From positions 17,900,501-17,964,500 of the forward strand of contig CATNEN010000039.1 of assembly GCA_950097015.1 (NCBI GenBank): a DNA stretch of 64,000 nucleotides, written 5' to 3'. Below are positions 21,752-33,738 of the stretch, in pieces. The stretch is from Macrostomum hystrix (lineage: Eukaryota; Platyhelminthes; Macrostomidae). Below the pieces are notes generated by a model, which had not been told where the DNA came from, made no database searches, and saw only the letters and a list, made by a program, of their open reading frames with translations. The first letter of the stretch is position 1; the number at the start of each line of letters is the position of its first letter. The position numbers and the translations under genes were made by a program.

Positions 21752-22067
21752 TGGTCCACTTCTGAGTATGAAAGTAATTGTCAAGCGCCTATTTGAATTA
21801 AATTGCACAATGGCACCAAGCCTTCCTAAACTCTTGTTTGTTTTGCGCGCTTCTCATAGATGGCATGAGTGCTTTGAAAATATACGAGTACATTGTAGAA
21901 TAACGCATCTACCGAAGGCAAACAGACTCGCCAAACCGGTTCGCTTGTGCCCCTTGCTGCCTATGTTTGCCACTAACAATACCTTCGTTTCCAGGTCTGC
22001 AGTTATTATTATAAGTTCTTATAAGAAACTTTTATTACTTTAGTGTGGGTTGGGGCCTCGATATATT

Positions 22068-23068
22068 GGCCCGTATGCAGAAAGCTCAGTCTATGGTAGT
22101 CCGGTCTAGAAAAACTAGTCCAGACTAGGACTTGGTATGCAGAAACATGAAGCCAGCCGAGTCTACCATAGACAGAACTAGGGTAGCTCAGTCCTAGCTA
22201 GTCGCGTCTTATTTTTGGTATGCATAAAAGTTACAACTACTCGTAGCTAGTCCGGTCTAGAAAAAACCTAGACTACTCTGTAGCAGTCTAGGATACTGGC
22301 TTTTTCATTGCCCAAGACAGCCAAGATTTACAGAAATGAATATTTTATTAGCTGTTGATTTAGTTCAACAAGACCTCCGTCGGCAGCGCATTTTTCGTGA
22401 TCGGTTGGAACCACTTCAACAATTCTCAGAGGTTGAGATCAAAAGACTGTTTCGGTTTGAACCGCGGTCACTAGTTGCATTGGTGGAACTAGTCGAGACA
22501 GATCTTGAAAGAGCAACCCAGCGAAACAAGAGTCTCACTCCCATGCTGCAACTGTGCTTGACACTGTCTTATCTTGGCACTGGCAGCTTTCAGCAGAACT
22601 TGTCTGCTCTTGGAGGTATTGACCAGAGCACGATGTCCCGCTGCTACTGGAAAGTGGTAAGAGCAATTAATGTCCAATTGGATAATATCCACTATCCAGA
22701 GCCTGGTGTTGAGCGGACACGCGTTTCAACAGGGTTTCGCCAAATTTGTCAACTGCCTGCATGATGTAATCGGTGCGATCGATTGCACGCACGTACGAAT
22801 TCAAAGGCCACCCAACGAGAATTTTCCCGACGAATTCATAAATCGGAAAAACTACCACTCTTTCCCCACCCATAGAAGGACCATAGACAACGTGGAATCC
22901 GTTGAGGATTTGGCGCTTAAGTTTGGCGCTCGGTCTAGCCCAGACTGGTCTAGCCTAGACTCATCATGGTAGTCGTGACTAGCTTTTATGCATACCGATT
23001 TCAAGACCATAGACCAAACTACCCAGTCCAGACTAGCTAGACTGGGCTAGGCTTTCTGCATACGGGCC
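22068..23068 (+). mobile_element. Internally deleted PIF/Harbinger DNA transposon
   Basis: A 1,001-bp element with perfect 18-bp terminal inverted repeats, GGCCCGTATGCAGAAAGC at 22068-22085 and its complement at 23051-23068, and a 3-bp target duplication ATT on both sides. Subterminal regions are rich in short CTAGTC/GACTAG motifs in both orientations. It carries a partial transposase and is too short to encode the full transposase or the Myb-like partner of the family. Confidence 0.9.
22336..22972 (+). pseudogene. HARBI1-like transposase, truncated and frameshifted
   Basis: The first frame (22336-22764) has the N-terminal helical region of Harbinger nucleases, with GIDQSTMSRCYWKVVRAI. Near 22720-22740 the match moves to another frame with GFAKFVNCLHDVIGAIDCTH, the first catalytic Asp region, and NRKNYHSFPT. 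Downstream catalytic residues are absent because the element is internally deleted, so it cannot be active alone. Confidence 0.88.
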
Positions 23069-23430
23069 ATTGTCTTTATATGGTCGCATATTTTATTCTC
23101 TTGGCATTCGTCAAACTGTTTCTGGGCGTTCCTTTGTGCTAATAAATTTTCTTCAGCACGTAGCTTCAGCACTCACGCTCATGTGCTCAACATCTGGCCC
23201 TTGAACTCAAATTCCTTAAGCTCAAATTGCAGACATTCTTACTATAGAAAAGGCAGTCTAGACGTTTATAAATTATAGAGACCTTTTTAAATGAAGAGAC
23301 GCATGCGCTTTGTCTGTTTGCATACTTCATTTTCTGCCTGTTAACCCATTAAGTATTGACATTCACAGAATATAGTTTCATTGTACTACAATTAACACTG
23401 TGTACTGGTAAAAACAGTTTTGGTACTTGA

Positions 23431-23960
23431 AAAAATTAAACTGCTTGAAAAACTCACGGCTTCTAGTCATCCGTAGTTAACGTGACCGAAGATATATTTG
23501 GGCAAAGTGAAGCTTTTTGGATGGATGGGGTAGGCGATATGTTTTGAACAACGGAACTGGCAATTCAACCCGTAGAACATCAGCATCGTCGAGATATTCA
23601 ACGATTATCGCCTGGGTATCTGGTGGCAAAAACCACTCATATAGACATAATTTTTCTGCTTAAGTTTATCATGTCACCATGCCGGTTATTATTGTCAATT
23701 CTATTGTTAAATATTTTATTATTAACCTCTACAAGACGGGCATGGTTAGCTATCACCCCCTTTGCCGACGGCTGTCCCGTTTTTGGGCCATAGACTATTT
23801 GACAGAAGTCGCTAATGCTGCCCATAGCACCCCCCTTCCCGCCTGCTGCTCGCTGAATGGACTGTGCTATATACACAAACATAGCACCAAGCCTAAGCCA
23901 CTGCGTTCATACTGAGAGGGAGAGCGGGGAGGGAGGAGAGGGATTTTCAGGCCTTATTTT
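23431..23960. other. Unassigned stretch between repeats
   Basis: No domain is recognised and only short frames occur. It is probably transposon or retroelement internal sequence left of the piggyBac relic. Confidence 0.4.
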
Positions 23961-23971
23961 CTTCCTTTTGA

Positions 23972-25560
<1,589 letters not shown>

Positions 25561-25689
25561 TTCTCAATTATCGAAGCCCAAAATAGTTCAATCGACATGT
25601 GCAATTTGTTTGCAAGAAAAATGTTTTTTTTTCACACAGTTATTTGCAAGCCACAGACCATGAACCATGGTCGCCAGCATCATCGGGGT

Positions 25690-26520
25690 TAAACAGTCAT
25701 CTGTCAAGCTGCCCAAGAATGACAAACTTTCTGGGACCAGTTTTCGTTGTCTATTGACATCGCACTACACTCTATCTGACATAGACAAATTTAACTATCT
25801 TCTAGACTCGCTGTCTAGAACATCTGTCTAGACATCTTGAGATTCAAAAGTCGCAATACCCGAAAATCACCTCGATACTCGGCCGCGAAACGTACGTTGA
25901 CAATTTGATGACAAGTTGTGACTCCGTGGATGAGTTTCATCAACTGCTTCAGGATGCAAAAGAACTTTTCCTCTCTGCAGGTATGGACCTGTGACAATGG
26001 CGATCGAGCTCTGAAAAAATTCAATAAGTTCTCGGTGTGCTGTGGGACTTAGCTCAAGATTCTCTGCTTCTCGACTTCCGTCATCATGAAAAATTAGCCA
26101 TCTGCAAAATGTCTACTGCAACAATTGTGCATTCGCAGTGTCCTGGGACGAAGAGCTTCCTGCCGACATTTGTCAAACCTGGAATCAATAGGTCCAATCA
26201 CTTTAAGTTCATGCGCTTGAAGTATCACGCTTTGTCTTTCAATCGAAGCATTCACAAATCACTTTGCATGCCCTGTGCGATGCCATTGAAAAGGCATTTC
26301 CAGCATGCATCTCTGTCGCTGCGGCCTACCCTGACGGTATCACGTCATCTTTTCTGGTGACATCGAAAACGCGAATTGCATCGATCTCACAGATTTCTCG
26401 ACAAGAGCTTCTCACGCAATTCCTGCTCACTCAAAAAGCTCAATTATAATGACACGTGGCTACACGATCCCGTCTTTATTCGTTGGACGGATTTAACACA
26501 ACTGCAACTGCAATTGTCAG
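25690..26520 (+). pseudogene. BEL/Pao LTR retrotransposon relic, left part
   Basis: Decayed pieces in order: a gag-like segment (about 25690-25830, containing SDIDKFNYLLDSL), a reverse transcriptase segment with the YVDN version of the YVDD motif (about 25835-26080, TYVDNLMTSCDSVDEF), and an RNase H-region segment (about 26270-26470, SSFLVTSKTRIASI). Stops and frameshifts are frequent, and most of gag, protease and the front of reverse transcriptase are deleted. The family call rests on the order and wording of these Pao-type motifs. Confidence 0.8.
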
Positions 26521-26521
26521 T

Positions 26522-27300
26522 TGTTGTACTCACGACTCCCCGGAGGGGTGCCCCTAGGAGGGTCAGAGTACGCGGGCCCGTGCTGGCCTGCGTCAGGGCG
26601 CGAGTGTCCGCACGGGACCCTAAGTCTGGGGCGTCAGGACGCACCCAAGTGGCCGGCACACGCGTAGGGACGCTGTGATGTCGATCACCTTCAGCAGGGC
26701 GTCAGGGCGCACGAGCTGGCGTCTAAGTACAGCGGGTGTACAGTACAGGGTGACCCCTTGGCTGACTACCTGGTCTAGTCCCCCCTCCTTAGTCGGCGTA
26801 AGGACACACGGACGGTCCCAGCTACAGCCCACCCGAAATGAAGGAGAAAGGCAGTGACTTACTTCACTGATAGCTCGCACTCGCGCGTGCACTCAATTTC
26901 TTGCAGCTGACGTCTGTTTGCGGCTGGCAGACCGGTTGGTCAATGTTTATTGTTTGTGCGTGGGGGACGGGTTATCGAAACGGTAGTCAGGCGTTGTAGA
27001 GCGAGAACACCAGCACGGGGCAGTCACCCGCCCCCGGCCGCGCCTTTAAAGGCCACGGCTCACCCGGGACCGGGCCCCCCCACGCCCCACCCCCACCCCA
27101 CCACCCCAGCCCAGCTACCCACCGGCCAATCACGGCGCAGCTGGGGGAGGGGCAGTCTGGGGCGAGGGCCACACAGGGCGGCCCAGCCAACCAGCGCGCA
27201 GACAGCACAATGGCGGCTAAGCGGCTTACACCGCTGAGCCTCTAACGCCAAAAACGGGGGGGCGAGTGCACTTGAGCAGTGCCAGCGCACGTGCACAACA
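26522..27300 (-). mobile_element. GC-rich insertion, possible solo LTR
   Basis: About 780 bp of strikingly GC-rich DNA splits the BEL/Pao relic: Pao-like reading stops near 26520 and resumes near 27305. On the minus strand there is ATTGGCC (CCAAT type) near 27130, TTTAAA near 27045 and AATAAA near 26945, in promoter-to-polyadenylation order as in an LTR. The ends are TGTTGT and ACAACA, fitting TGT...ACA, but no convincing target duplication was found. No protein is encoded. Confidence 0.5.
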
Positions 27301-28275
27301 CACTCATAGATTTGACAACGTTTTCAAAGTGGACCGAACTGCTTCAGGAAACAACATGGGTCCGGCGCTTTATCTACAATATCAAAGCGTCAGTCACGGG
27401 GGAGAGAAAGGTACTTCGTGTAAAGTGTCTGGCTGAATTTACTTTATTTATGTATAACTAGTTCGATAGTGCTTGGTGCTGATGACGCTGTGGTAAACGA
27501 GTTCAAATAAGTAAGTAAACAAGATGAATCCACTCTTAATTTTTATATGGCTCTTGGCCTTTCTGCTCTCGCAGAATACACACGATCTGAATCCTCCGAC
27601 CTCTCTGACAGATTCCAGTTTCGTCAAAAAGTTGATATTAATTGATAGTCTGAATATTAGTCTGAGGGTTTTGCCTGTTCAGGTATCTCGTTTATATACA
27701 CAATTTTTTTCTATCTCCGCAGTGAATTTCGTTGATCACGCACATGGGTCGTGTGATTTCACGACGTCACTCCTTCATATGATGACGAATGCGTAGGCGG
27801 TACATAGGTGCGTCATCGCAATGGTCATAGGGGTCATGTTTTAATCGCATGACAAGATTTCCCTAAGAGAAATGAGCGTAAAAATCACATTTGACCCGCG
27901 TGCTGGGATATCCTTACGCACATTGTGACGTACAGCTCAGTGTACTAAGGTCACGCCGGGGTCGCATGGTATTGTACCTCCGTGCACATCATGGTGTAAA
28001 AATTAATGTAATAAGACCAGGATTTCTTTCCTACTGTACATTTGTAATCATATTACTTTCAACCGCTTATCAGTAATATGTAGCGCATTTCTCTACCAAT
28101 ATTAGTTAAATACGTTTTTGGTATTTTTTGCATTTTCACATTAGCGCATGGGTCTGATTGCCATCTCTACACTTCGCCCATCACAGCCCAAGAACTTTCT
28201 GATAGTCAAAACCTTTGGATCTCAGACTACCAGGAAGTCTGCCTACCTTCGGAGTTGAGTTTCGCATCGACTCAA
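27301..28275 (+). pseudogene. BEL/Pao relic, right part
   Basis: 27305-27430 reads FSKWTELLQETTWVRRFIYN, a typical Pao segment between RNase H and integrase. At about 28190-28270 ITAQELSDSQNLWISDYQE continues the same region. Between them (27440-28160) about 700 bp shows no Pao similarity and may be another insertion, although no inverted ends were found. The integrase is missing. Confidence 0.65.
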
Positions 28276-28299
28276 ATTAGTCTGTTTGCCACTCTTGCT

Positions 28300-28790
28300 G
28301 CTCGGCTGTTTGCCACTAACAATGCCTTCCTTTCCAGCTCTGCACTAATTCTAAGTATTTTCGTCATGCTGAGTACCTCATTTGATCATGAAGAACATTC
28401 GTTATCAGCAGTCTCAGTGGAAACTTATTAAAAGCCGTATCACTTTTGTGTGCGGAGGGGCCGCGTCCTTATACGCTCGCATAGTTCGTTCTCTTAGCAT
28501 TCGCCATCGCAAACTGTTTCTGGGCGTTCCTTTGTGCTAATAAAGTTTCTTCAGCACGCGCACGCTCATGTGCTCAATCTCTGGGTCTTGAACTCAAATT
28601 CCTAAGCTCAAACTGCAGACATTCTTACTACGAGGTATAGAAAAGGCTCTACAGGCAAAAAAATGAGAGGCCTTCTTAATGCAGAGACACATGCGCTTTG
28701 TCTGTCTGCATAATTAAATGTCTGCCTGTTATGACGCAATTAACTATATTTCCTTTCAAATTAACACTGTAAAAGAAAAAAAATATTTTT
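28300..28790 (+). repeat. Dispersed repeat, right copy (empty-site version)
   Basis: Collinear with 21950-22067 joined to 23069-23430, but without the Harbinger element. The junction reads GGGGCCGCGTCCTTATACGC. It carries TGTGCTAATAAAG, a possible polyadenylation signal. It may be an LTR related to the BEL/Pao relic on its left. Confidence 0.65.
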
Positions 28791-28826
28791 GGTCATAACT
28801 CTTCTGTTCATTTGTGCTTTTGTGGG

Positions 28827-28985
28827 GGTGAGCTGCAGAGCAGTAAACGCGTTTGCCTCTTGTTCCAATGTCGCTGAACTCGATTCCGCGGCGAGGCCAC
28901 ATTCATTTGCATCGCAACCGCGGAGAGAAGGGGCTTTGGGGGCTTGTCGTGCAATTTACGCCCTTGAGGGGCCACCCACCAACAA
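28827..28985 (+). repeat. SINE-B, 5' half (split copy)
   Basis: tRNA-like head with A box GAGCTGCAGAGCAG and B-box-like CTCGATTCCGCGG, then the family signature GCGAGGCCACATTCATTTG and CAATTTACGCCCTTGAGG. The tail of this copy continues at about 29745, after a LINE fragment. Confidence 0.75.
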
Positions 28986-29740
28986 CAACAAGAGCCGCTA
29001 GCCCCAAAAGTCAGGGAGGCAGCGTCAGATGGCGCGCCGCAAAGCTAGCGTGCGAACATGGTCCGCGCCGGTGGCAATGTCGGGCGCCCCAGCGTCGCTC
29101 AGCAAGCAGTCGACGTAGCGGCGGGTCCGAGCCTGGCCGCGCCTGAACGGGCCCTGCAGGGTGGCGCAGGATGGTGGACGGGCGTTGCAGCTGGGCTCTC
29201 TCGTACAGAGCCTCGGTCCCGGCGCTCTCGTCAGCTTGAGAGGCCGCACGGAGCAGCCCCGAGTGCGCCGAGTCCAGCTGCCACTCCAGCGTAGCTGTCA
29301 GCGGCCACGACTCGGAATTTTACAGCGGGGCGGTCTCGACCACCGCCTGCCACAGCCGAGCCCTCTGGCGGTCAGGCAGCGCTTTGGACTGGAGGACGGC
29401 CCGGATCGAACGGTAGGCCGCCCATGAGAGTCCTCTGCGCCGCCGGATGTCGTCTTCCACGTTGCGCACCTGACCGCCGAGGTAAGTGAACCGCTGGCAG
29501 CGTGCGAGCGAGATGATCCTAAGTATGTAGATCTGCCCGTCTGCGCCGCGGCACGTCAGGTCCGCTGGAATGTCGGCCGGCACGGTCAGCACCTGATCGA
29601 GTTGCGCCAGCCGCCTCGTGGCATTCCGCCCTCGCGCGTTCCGTCGCCTCCTCTTGCAGCCCGCGAAGGGGACCAAGTGGGCCGGGGGCTTTCGGAAACG
29701 ATCTGCACAATTTGCACAGGTGTGCAAATATAATGGCTTG
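28986..29740 (-). mobile_element. 3' end of a non-LTR retrotransposon (LINE)
   Basis: On the minus strand a frame at 29727-29320 contains FTYLGGQVRNVEDDIRRRR and LPDRQRARLWQAVVETA. This is the region after the reverse transcriptase palm typical of LINE ORF2 C termini. A second frame at 29249-29025 carries the downstream Cys/Arg-rich end. The element ends in a TTG repeat tail at about 28986. It is 5'-truncated and broken by stops. Confidence 0.8.
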
Positions 29741-29744
29741 AATG

Positions 29745-29960
29745 GCTGATAGTGAAAAATTCAGGGCAGATGTACATACATGTGTGCGTGTGTGCCTGCG
29801 TACGGTATCTGTGTGAGTGTGTGCCTGCGTACGGTATCTGTGTGCGTGTGTGCTCAGGAATCAGCGAAATTGGCGAAATTGCCTCCTCATTGGCTTCGGG
29901 TCTATTGAAACCAAATGATAGGCCATTGCCCACTGCCCTCCTGCAATTATTTAATTATTA
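29745..29960 (+). repeat. SINE-B, 3' half (split copy)
   Basis: GGGCAGATGTACATACATGT, then two rounds of TGTGTGCCTGCGTACGGTAT, CTCAGGAATCAGCGAAATTG and the end CCCTCCTGCAATTATTTAAT, the shared SINE-B tail. Confidence 0.75.
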
Positions 29961-30357
29961 CTATTATGCTTCGGCCATACATAACATCTAGCAAGACACA
30001 CGATCGATGAAATCTAGAAATTAATCAGACGAATGCGTTTTCCCAGTACTTCGTTATCTTCTATTATTTTCTCACCGTTCGTTTCTTCAGCACTTATTCA
30101 CAAATACCTGCCTATGGACATACCGACTGGCATGCTCGCCAGTCACAAGAAGGTAAACATGAATATTCCGTGGCCTTGTTTAATTAAGAAAAGAGATCGC
30201 CTCGAAAGAAGAAGAAAAAAGATACTTCCATGGTTGCTTTCTAAGCAATGGAGGTTGCTGCATCTTGACTGCTAATACTGTTGCCTAAACTTCAATTCCA
30301 TTATTCATTTCTTGCATATGCACCTTAATTAGTCGAGAAGTACCCAATGCGAGACAG

Positions 30358-30365
30358 CATAAAAG
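30358..30365 (+). promoter_or_regulatory. TATA-like box of glycosyltransferase copy B
   Basis: CATAAAAG about 113 bp upstream of the ATG at 30478, in a position similar to the TATA boxes of copies A and C. Confidence 0.4.
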
Positions 30366-30477
30366 GAGCGAACCTCGATGTACGAGCTAATTCTGAATTT
30401 CTATTGGGACATACACTCGTAGATAGGTATTGTAGAGCACAATATACTCGTATAATACTCGTACGATATACACCATA

Positions 30478-32045
30478 ATGCGATTATGGATCCGTCTAAA
30501 AAGCATCGCCTTCAGGCATCACCAGATAGTCTGTTGCTGGCGGGCCAGCTTGACTGCAAGTCTGCTCACAATAGCTCTGGTGGGCAGCGTCCTGCAGCTC
30601 TTCAGCAAAAGCGTGCCACAGCAAAATACCGCCACCCAAACAAAAGTCAGCTCATTGGTGCCGCTGAGACCCGAGCCGAATCTCACTCAGTCCGAGATGC
30701 GAGACATTGCTGTCACCTTTCCTCTCAAAGAACTCCCACTCACAATTAAGTCGCCACCGGTGGCGAAGAAGATTCACTTCATGTACAAGGGCTACTCGGT
30801 AGATGCCAGCTTCGCGCCGCTGCTGACGTCGTGGAGGTGAGTCTCTGTTTCTCAGGTGTACAGTCCTTGGACTTGGAGGTCGCCTCAATCATCCCAATTT
30901 CTAGCCTAGCTGATGATGGCACAGATGGTATAGCTGAGCGTCTTGATCAATACCTCAAGCTGTTTCACTCTAGTTGAGATTAGAACTCATGAACTCCCGA
31001 CCAAGTCGAGTGGTGCTCGAGAGACGAGAAAAGACTCGTGAACTCGTGAAAACCCTCAGAGCTGTGTACCCAGACTACCGAATGTACTTCTGGACTGACG
31101 CGGAGATCGACCTGCTGATCAGTCGGCGCTACCGTACCTGGCAGGACATGTACTACAAGCAGCTCTCCAACTACATGGAGCGCTCGGACACAGCGCGGGC
31201 CTTCGTGCTGCACGCCATGGGAGGCTGGTACGCCGACCTCGACACCGGCTGCCTGAGCAGGGCGGACAGGTACACCTCCCGTCACGCTCTGATCTTGCCG
31301 CTCGAGCCATACCTGCACGCACTGAACGGCTTCCGCATGCCACGGTTGGTGAGCAATGCCATCATGTACAGCATTGCTGAGCACCCCTTCTGGCTGTTCT
31401 ACCTGCACCAGCTGCAGCTGCTCCAGCTTGAGCTGAAGCCGAGAAACAGCACTCTGTATGCAGCTCTGGTGACAGGCCCTGTGCCACTCACGGATGCTGT
31501 GCTCATGTTCCAGCAGGTAAGTATGAGGCTAAACTAAACACTCATTATTTGTACTCATGGCAAGAGTGAGCGTGACTTTATAGCTGATTAGCCGATGTAC
31601 ATAACGAATGTTCTTATGTCCACGTGCGATGTTAGTCGATATTACACTGCGCGACAATGTGCCACTAAACTGCGCCAATCTTGTTCAGGCTCACGAAGGC
31701 CAGGGCTGTCCAGGCCCATGGTGTCCTCACCTGCCACCACCTGTTCAGTTCCTGCCAGTCTATGACAACAGCTCGAAGGACGCAAGGAATCTATTTCGCG
31801 ACCTGTGCAGAAGGACCGGCGCAGAGCGGCTGTTCGACAGCGTCGAGTTCGAGGACGAGTGTCGCCGATTCCAACGACAGGACTTCAACAACTATCCGCT
31901 GGATCCGAAACAGACGTTCACCTACCACCAGTTCCTGCACCTGAACCAGAGAAAGAACGACACCAACTCCAAGGTGGACGTGCGGAGACTAAATCTAAGA
32001 CTGGTGCACGGCCAAGAGCTTAAGAATGAGATAAACCGACTGTAG
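30478..32045 (+). CDS. GT32-type glycosyltransferase with DXD motif, copy B
   Basis: Same family and domain order as copy A: a short cytoplasmic end, a membrane anchor at about residues 22-45, then the lumenal catalytic domain with GGWYADLDTG. Exons 30478-30836, 31060-31516 and 31689-32045 give 390 codons. The first 60 or so residues differ from copy A, and the rest is nearly identical, including both introns. Similarity to A starts near 30650 (CTCATTGGTGCCGCTGAG) and stops at the stop codon. No disruptive change is seen, so both copies look functional. Confidence 0.86.
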
Positions 32046-32347
32046 CCTACCGCATACCTGAGTAAAATAACGATAAATACTTTTATCGGGAATGACTTTG
32101 CTTTTAAAAGACTAAGCACCGGTTGCTATAGCTCACGGCTCTCATTACAAAAATATTATAGATATCGTACATTCAAGACGCGATTAACCATGAAATGCAA
32201 GACATTTTCAACATTCCTATTTAGATATATATATGAGTTACGTGTTTGTTTTATTGCCTTATATATTTCTCTTTAAGGTTTGCTTAATTAGTTTTTCTAC
32301 AGACTTTCGATCTACTTAATTCCAAGAAGAATGAATTTTATGGAATG

Positions 32348-32353
32348 AATAAA
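32348..32353 (+). terminator. Candidate polyadenylation signal, copy B
   Basis: AATAAA about 300 bases after the stop codon of copy B. Position is the only evidence. Confidence 0.35.
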
Positions 32354-32479
32354 CTCGACTGCCTACTCGAAGTACGAGCGTAGATCAAGATATTAAAATT
32401 ACACGCGTCTTAAAACTCAGAATTCAGTGTGAGACTCTAATCTAGGGCCTCCGAAATCTGGCCCGTTGCCACTTTCCTT

Positions 32480-33565
32480 TGTCTCATCTCTCCCATGTCT
32501 CATCTCTTCCATGTCCCATCTCTCCCTTGTCTCATCTCTTCCATGTCTCATCTCTTCCGTGTTTCATCTCTCCCTTGTCTCATCTCTCCCTTATCTCATC
32601 TCTCCCCTGTCTCATCTCTCCCTTGTCTCATCTCTCCCTTGTCTCATCTCTCCCCTGTCTCATCTCTCCCTTATCTCATCTCTCCCCTGTCTTATCTCTC
32701 CCTTGTCTCATCTCTCCCTTGTCTCATCTCTCCCCTGTCTCATCTCTCCCTTGTCTCATCTCTCCCCTGTCTCATCTCTTCCATGTCTCATCTCTTCCAT
32801 GTCTCATCTCTCCCTTGTCTCATCTCTTCCATGTCTCATCTCTTCCATGTCTCATCTCTCCCCTGTCTCATCTCTCCCGTGTCTCATCTCTCCCCTGTCT
32901 CATCTCTCCCCTGTCTCATCTCTCCCTTGTCTCATCTCTCCCTTGTCTCATCTCTCCCCTGTCTCATTCTCTCCCTTGTCTCATCTCTCCCTTGTCTCAT
33001 CTCCCCCTTGTCTCATCTCTCCCTTATCTCATTCTCTCCCTTGTCTCATCTCCCCCTTGTCTCATCTCTCCCTTATCTCATCTCTCCCTTATCTCATCTC
33101 TCCCTTGTCTCATCTCTCCCCTGTCTCATCTCTCCCTTATCTCATTCTCTCCCTTGTCTCATCTCTCCCCTGTCTCATCTCTCCCTTGTCTCATCTCTCC
33201 CTTATCTCATCTCTCCCTTGTCTCATCTCTCCCCTGTCTCATCTCTCCCTTATCTCATTCTCTCCCTTGTCTCATCTCTCCCCTGTCTCATCTCTCCCTT
33301 GTCTCATCTCTCCCCTGTCTCATCTCTCCCTTGTCTCATCTCTCCCCTGTCTCATCTCTCCCTTGTCTCATCTCCCCCTTGTCTCATCTCTCCCTTATCT
33401 CATTCTCTCCCTTGTCTCATCTCCCCCTTGTCTCATCTCCCCCTTGTCGCATCTCTCCCTTATCTCATTCTCTCCCTTGTCTCATCTCCCCCCTGTCTCA
33501 TCTCTCCACTGTCTCATCTTTCCTTTGTCTTATCTCCTTTGTCTCATCTCTCCTCGGTCTCAACG
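32480..33565 (+). repeat. 16-bp pyrimidine-rich minisatellite (copy 2)
   Basis: About 67 units of the same 16-bp motif as at 9705-10345 (TCTCATCTCTCCCTTG type), with occasional 17-bp units (CTCATTCTCTCCCTTGT) that shift the phase. All three plus frames are open for nearly 400 codons, purely because of the repeat. It lies between the converging copies B and C. Confidence 0.96.
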
Positions 33566-33738
33566 CTCTCCCTTCTCATCTATCCCTGTCTTGCCTCTCT
33601 CATTTCTTATATTCTTATAGTCAATGCTTTCACTGTCTGTGCTTTCACCGGCTTCTGAGGTTTGGTTTAAAATATTAAATTTAGGGTTAGTGTACAGTGA
33701 AACAAGTGGCCACTTAATGCAACTAGCAATCCATAACT

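Larger units (their letters stand above)
21950..23430 (+). repeat. Dispersed repeat, left copy, split by a Harbinger element
   Basis: 21950-22067 and 23069-about 23430 match 28300-28790 in the same orientation. Shared landmarks are TGTTTGCCACTAACAAT, CTGTTTCTGGGCGTTCCTTT, TGTGCTAATAAA and GACATTCTTACTA. The AATAAA and the direct orientation around BEL/Pao remnants suggest an LTR, but I could not fix TG/CA ends. Confidence 0.65.

Noticed and set aside
26950-27296. Short GC-rich ORFs on both strands
   Set aside because: They arise from the base composition of the GC-rich insertion. There are no domains, and CCAAT/TATA-like signals there point to non-coding regulatory sequence.
32466-33678. Three overlapping plus-strand ORFs of nearly 400 codons rich in Ser, Leu, Pro and His
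   Set aside because: They are the three frames of one 16-bp minisatellite, which contains no stop in any frame. No domain, start context or splice structure is present.
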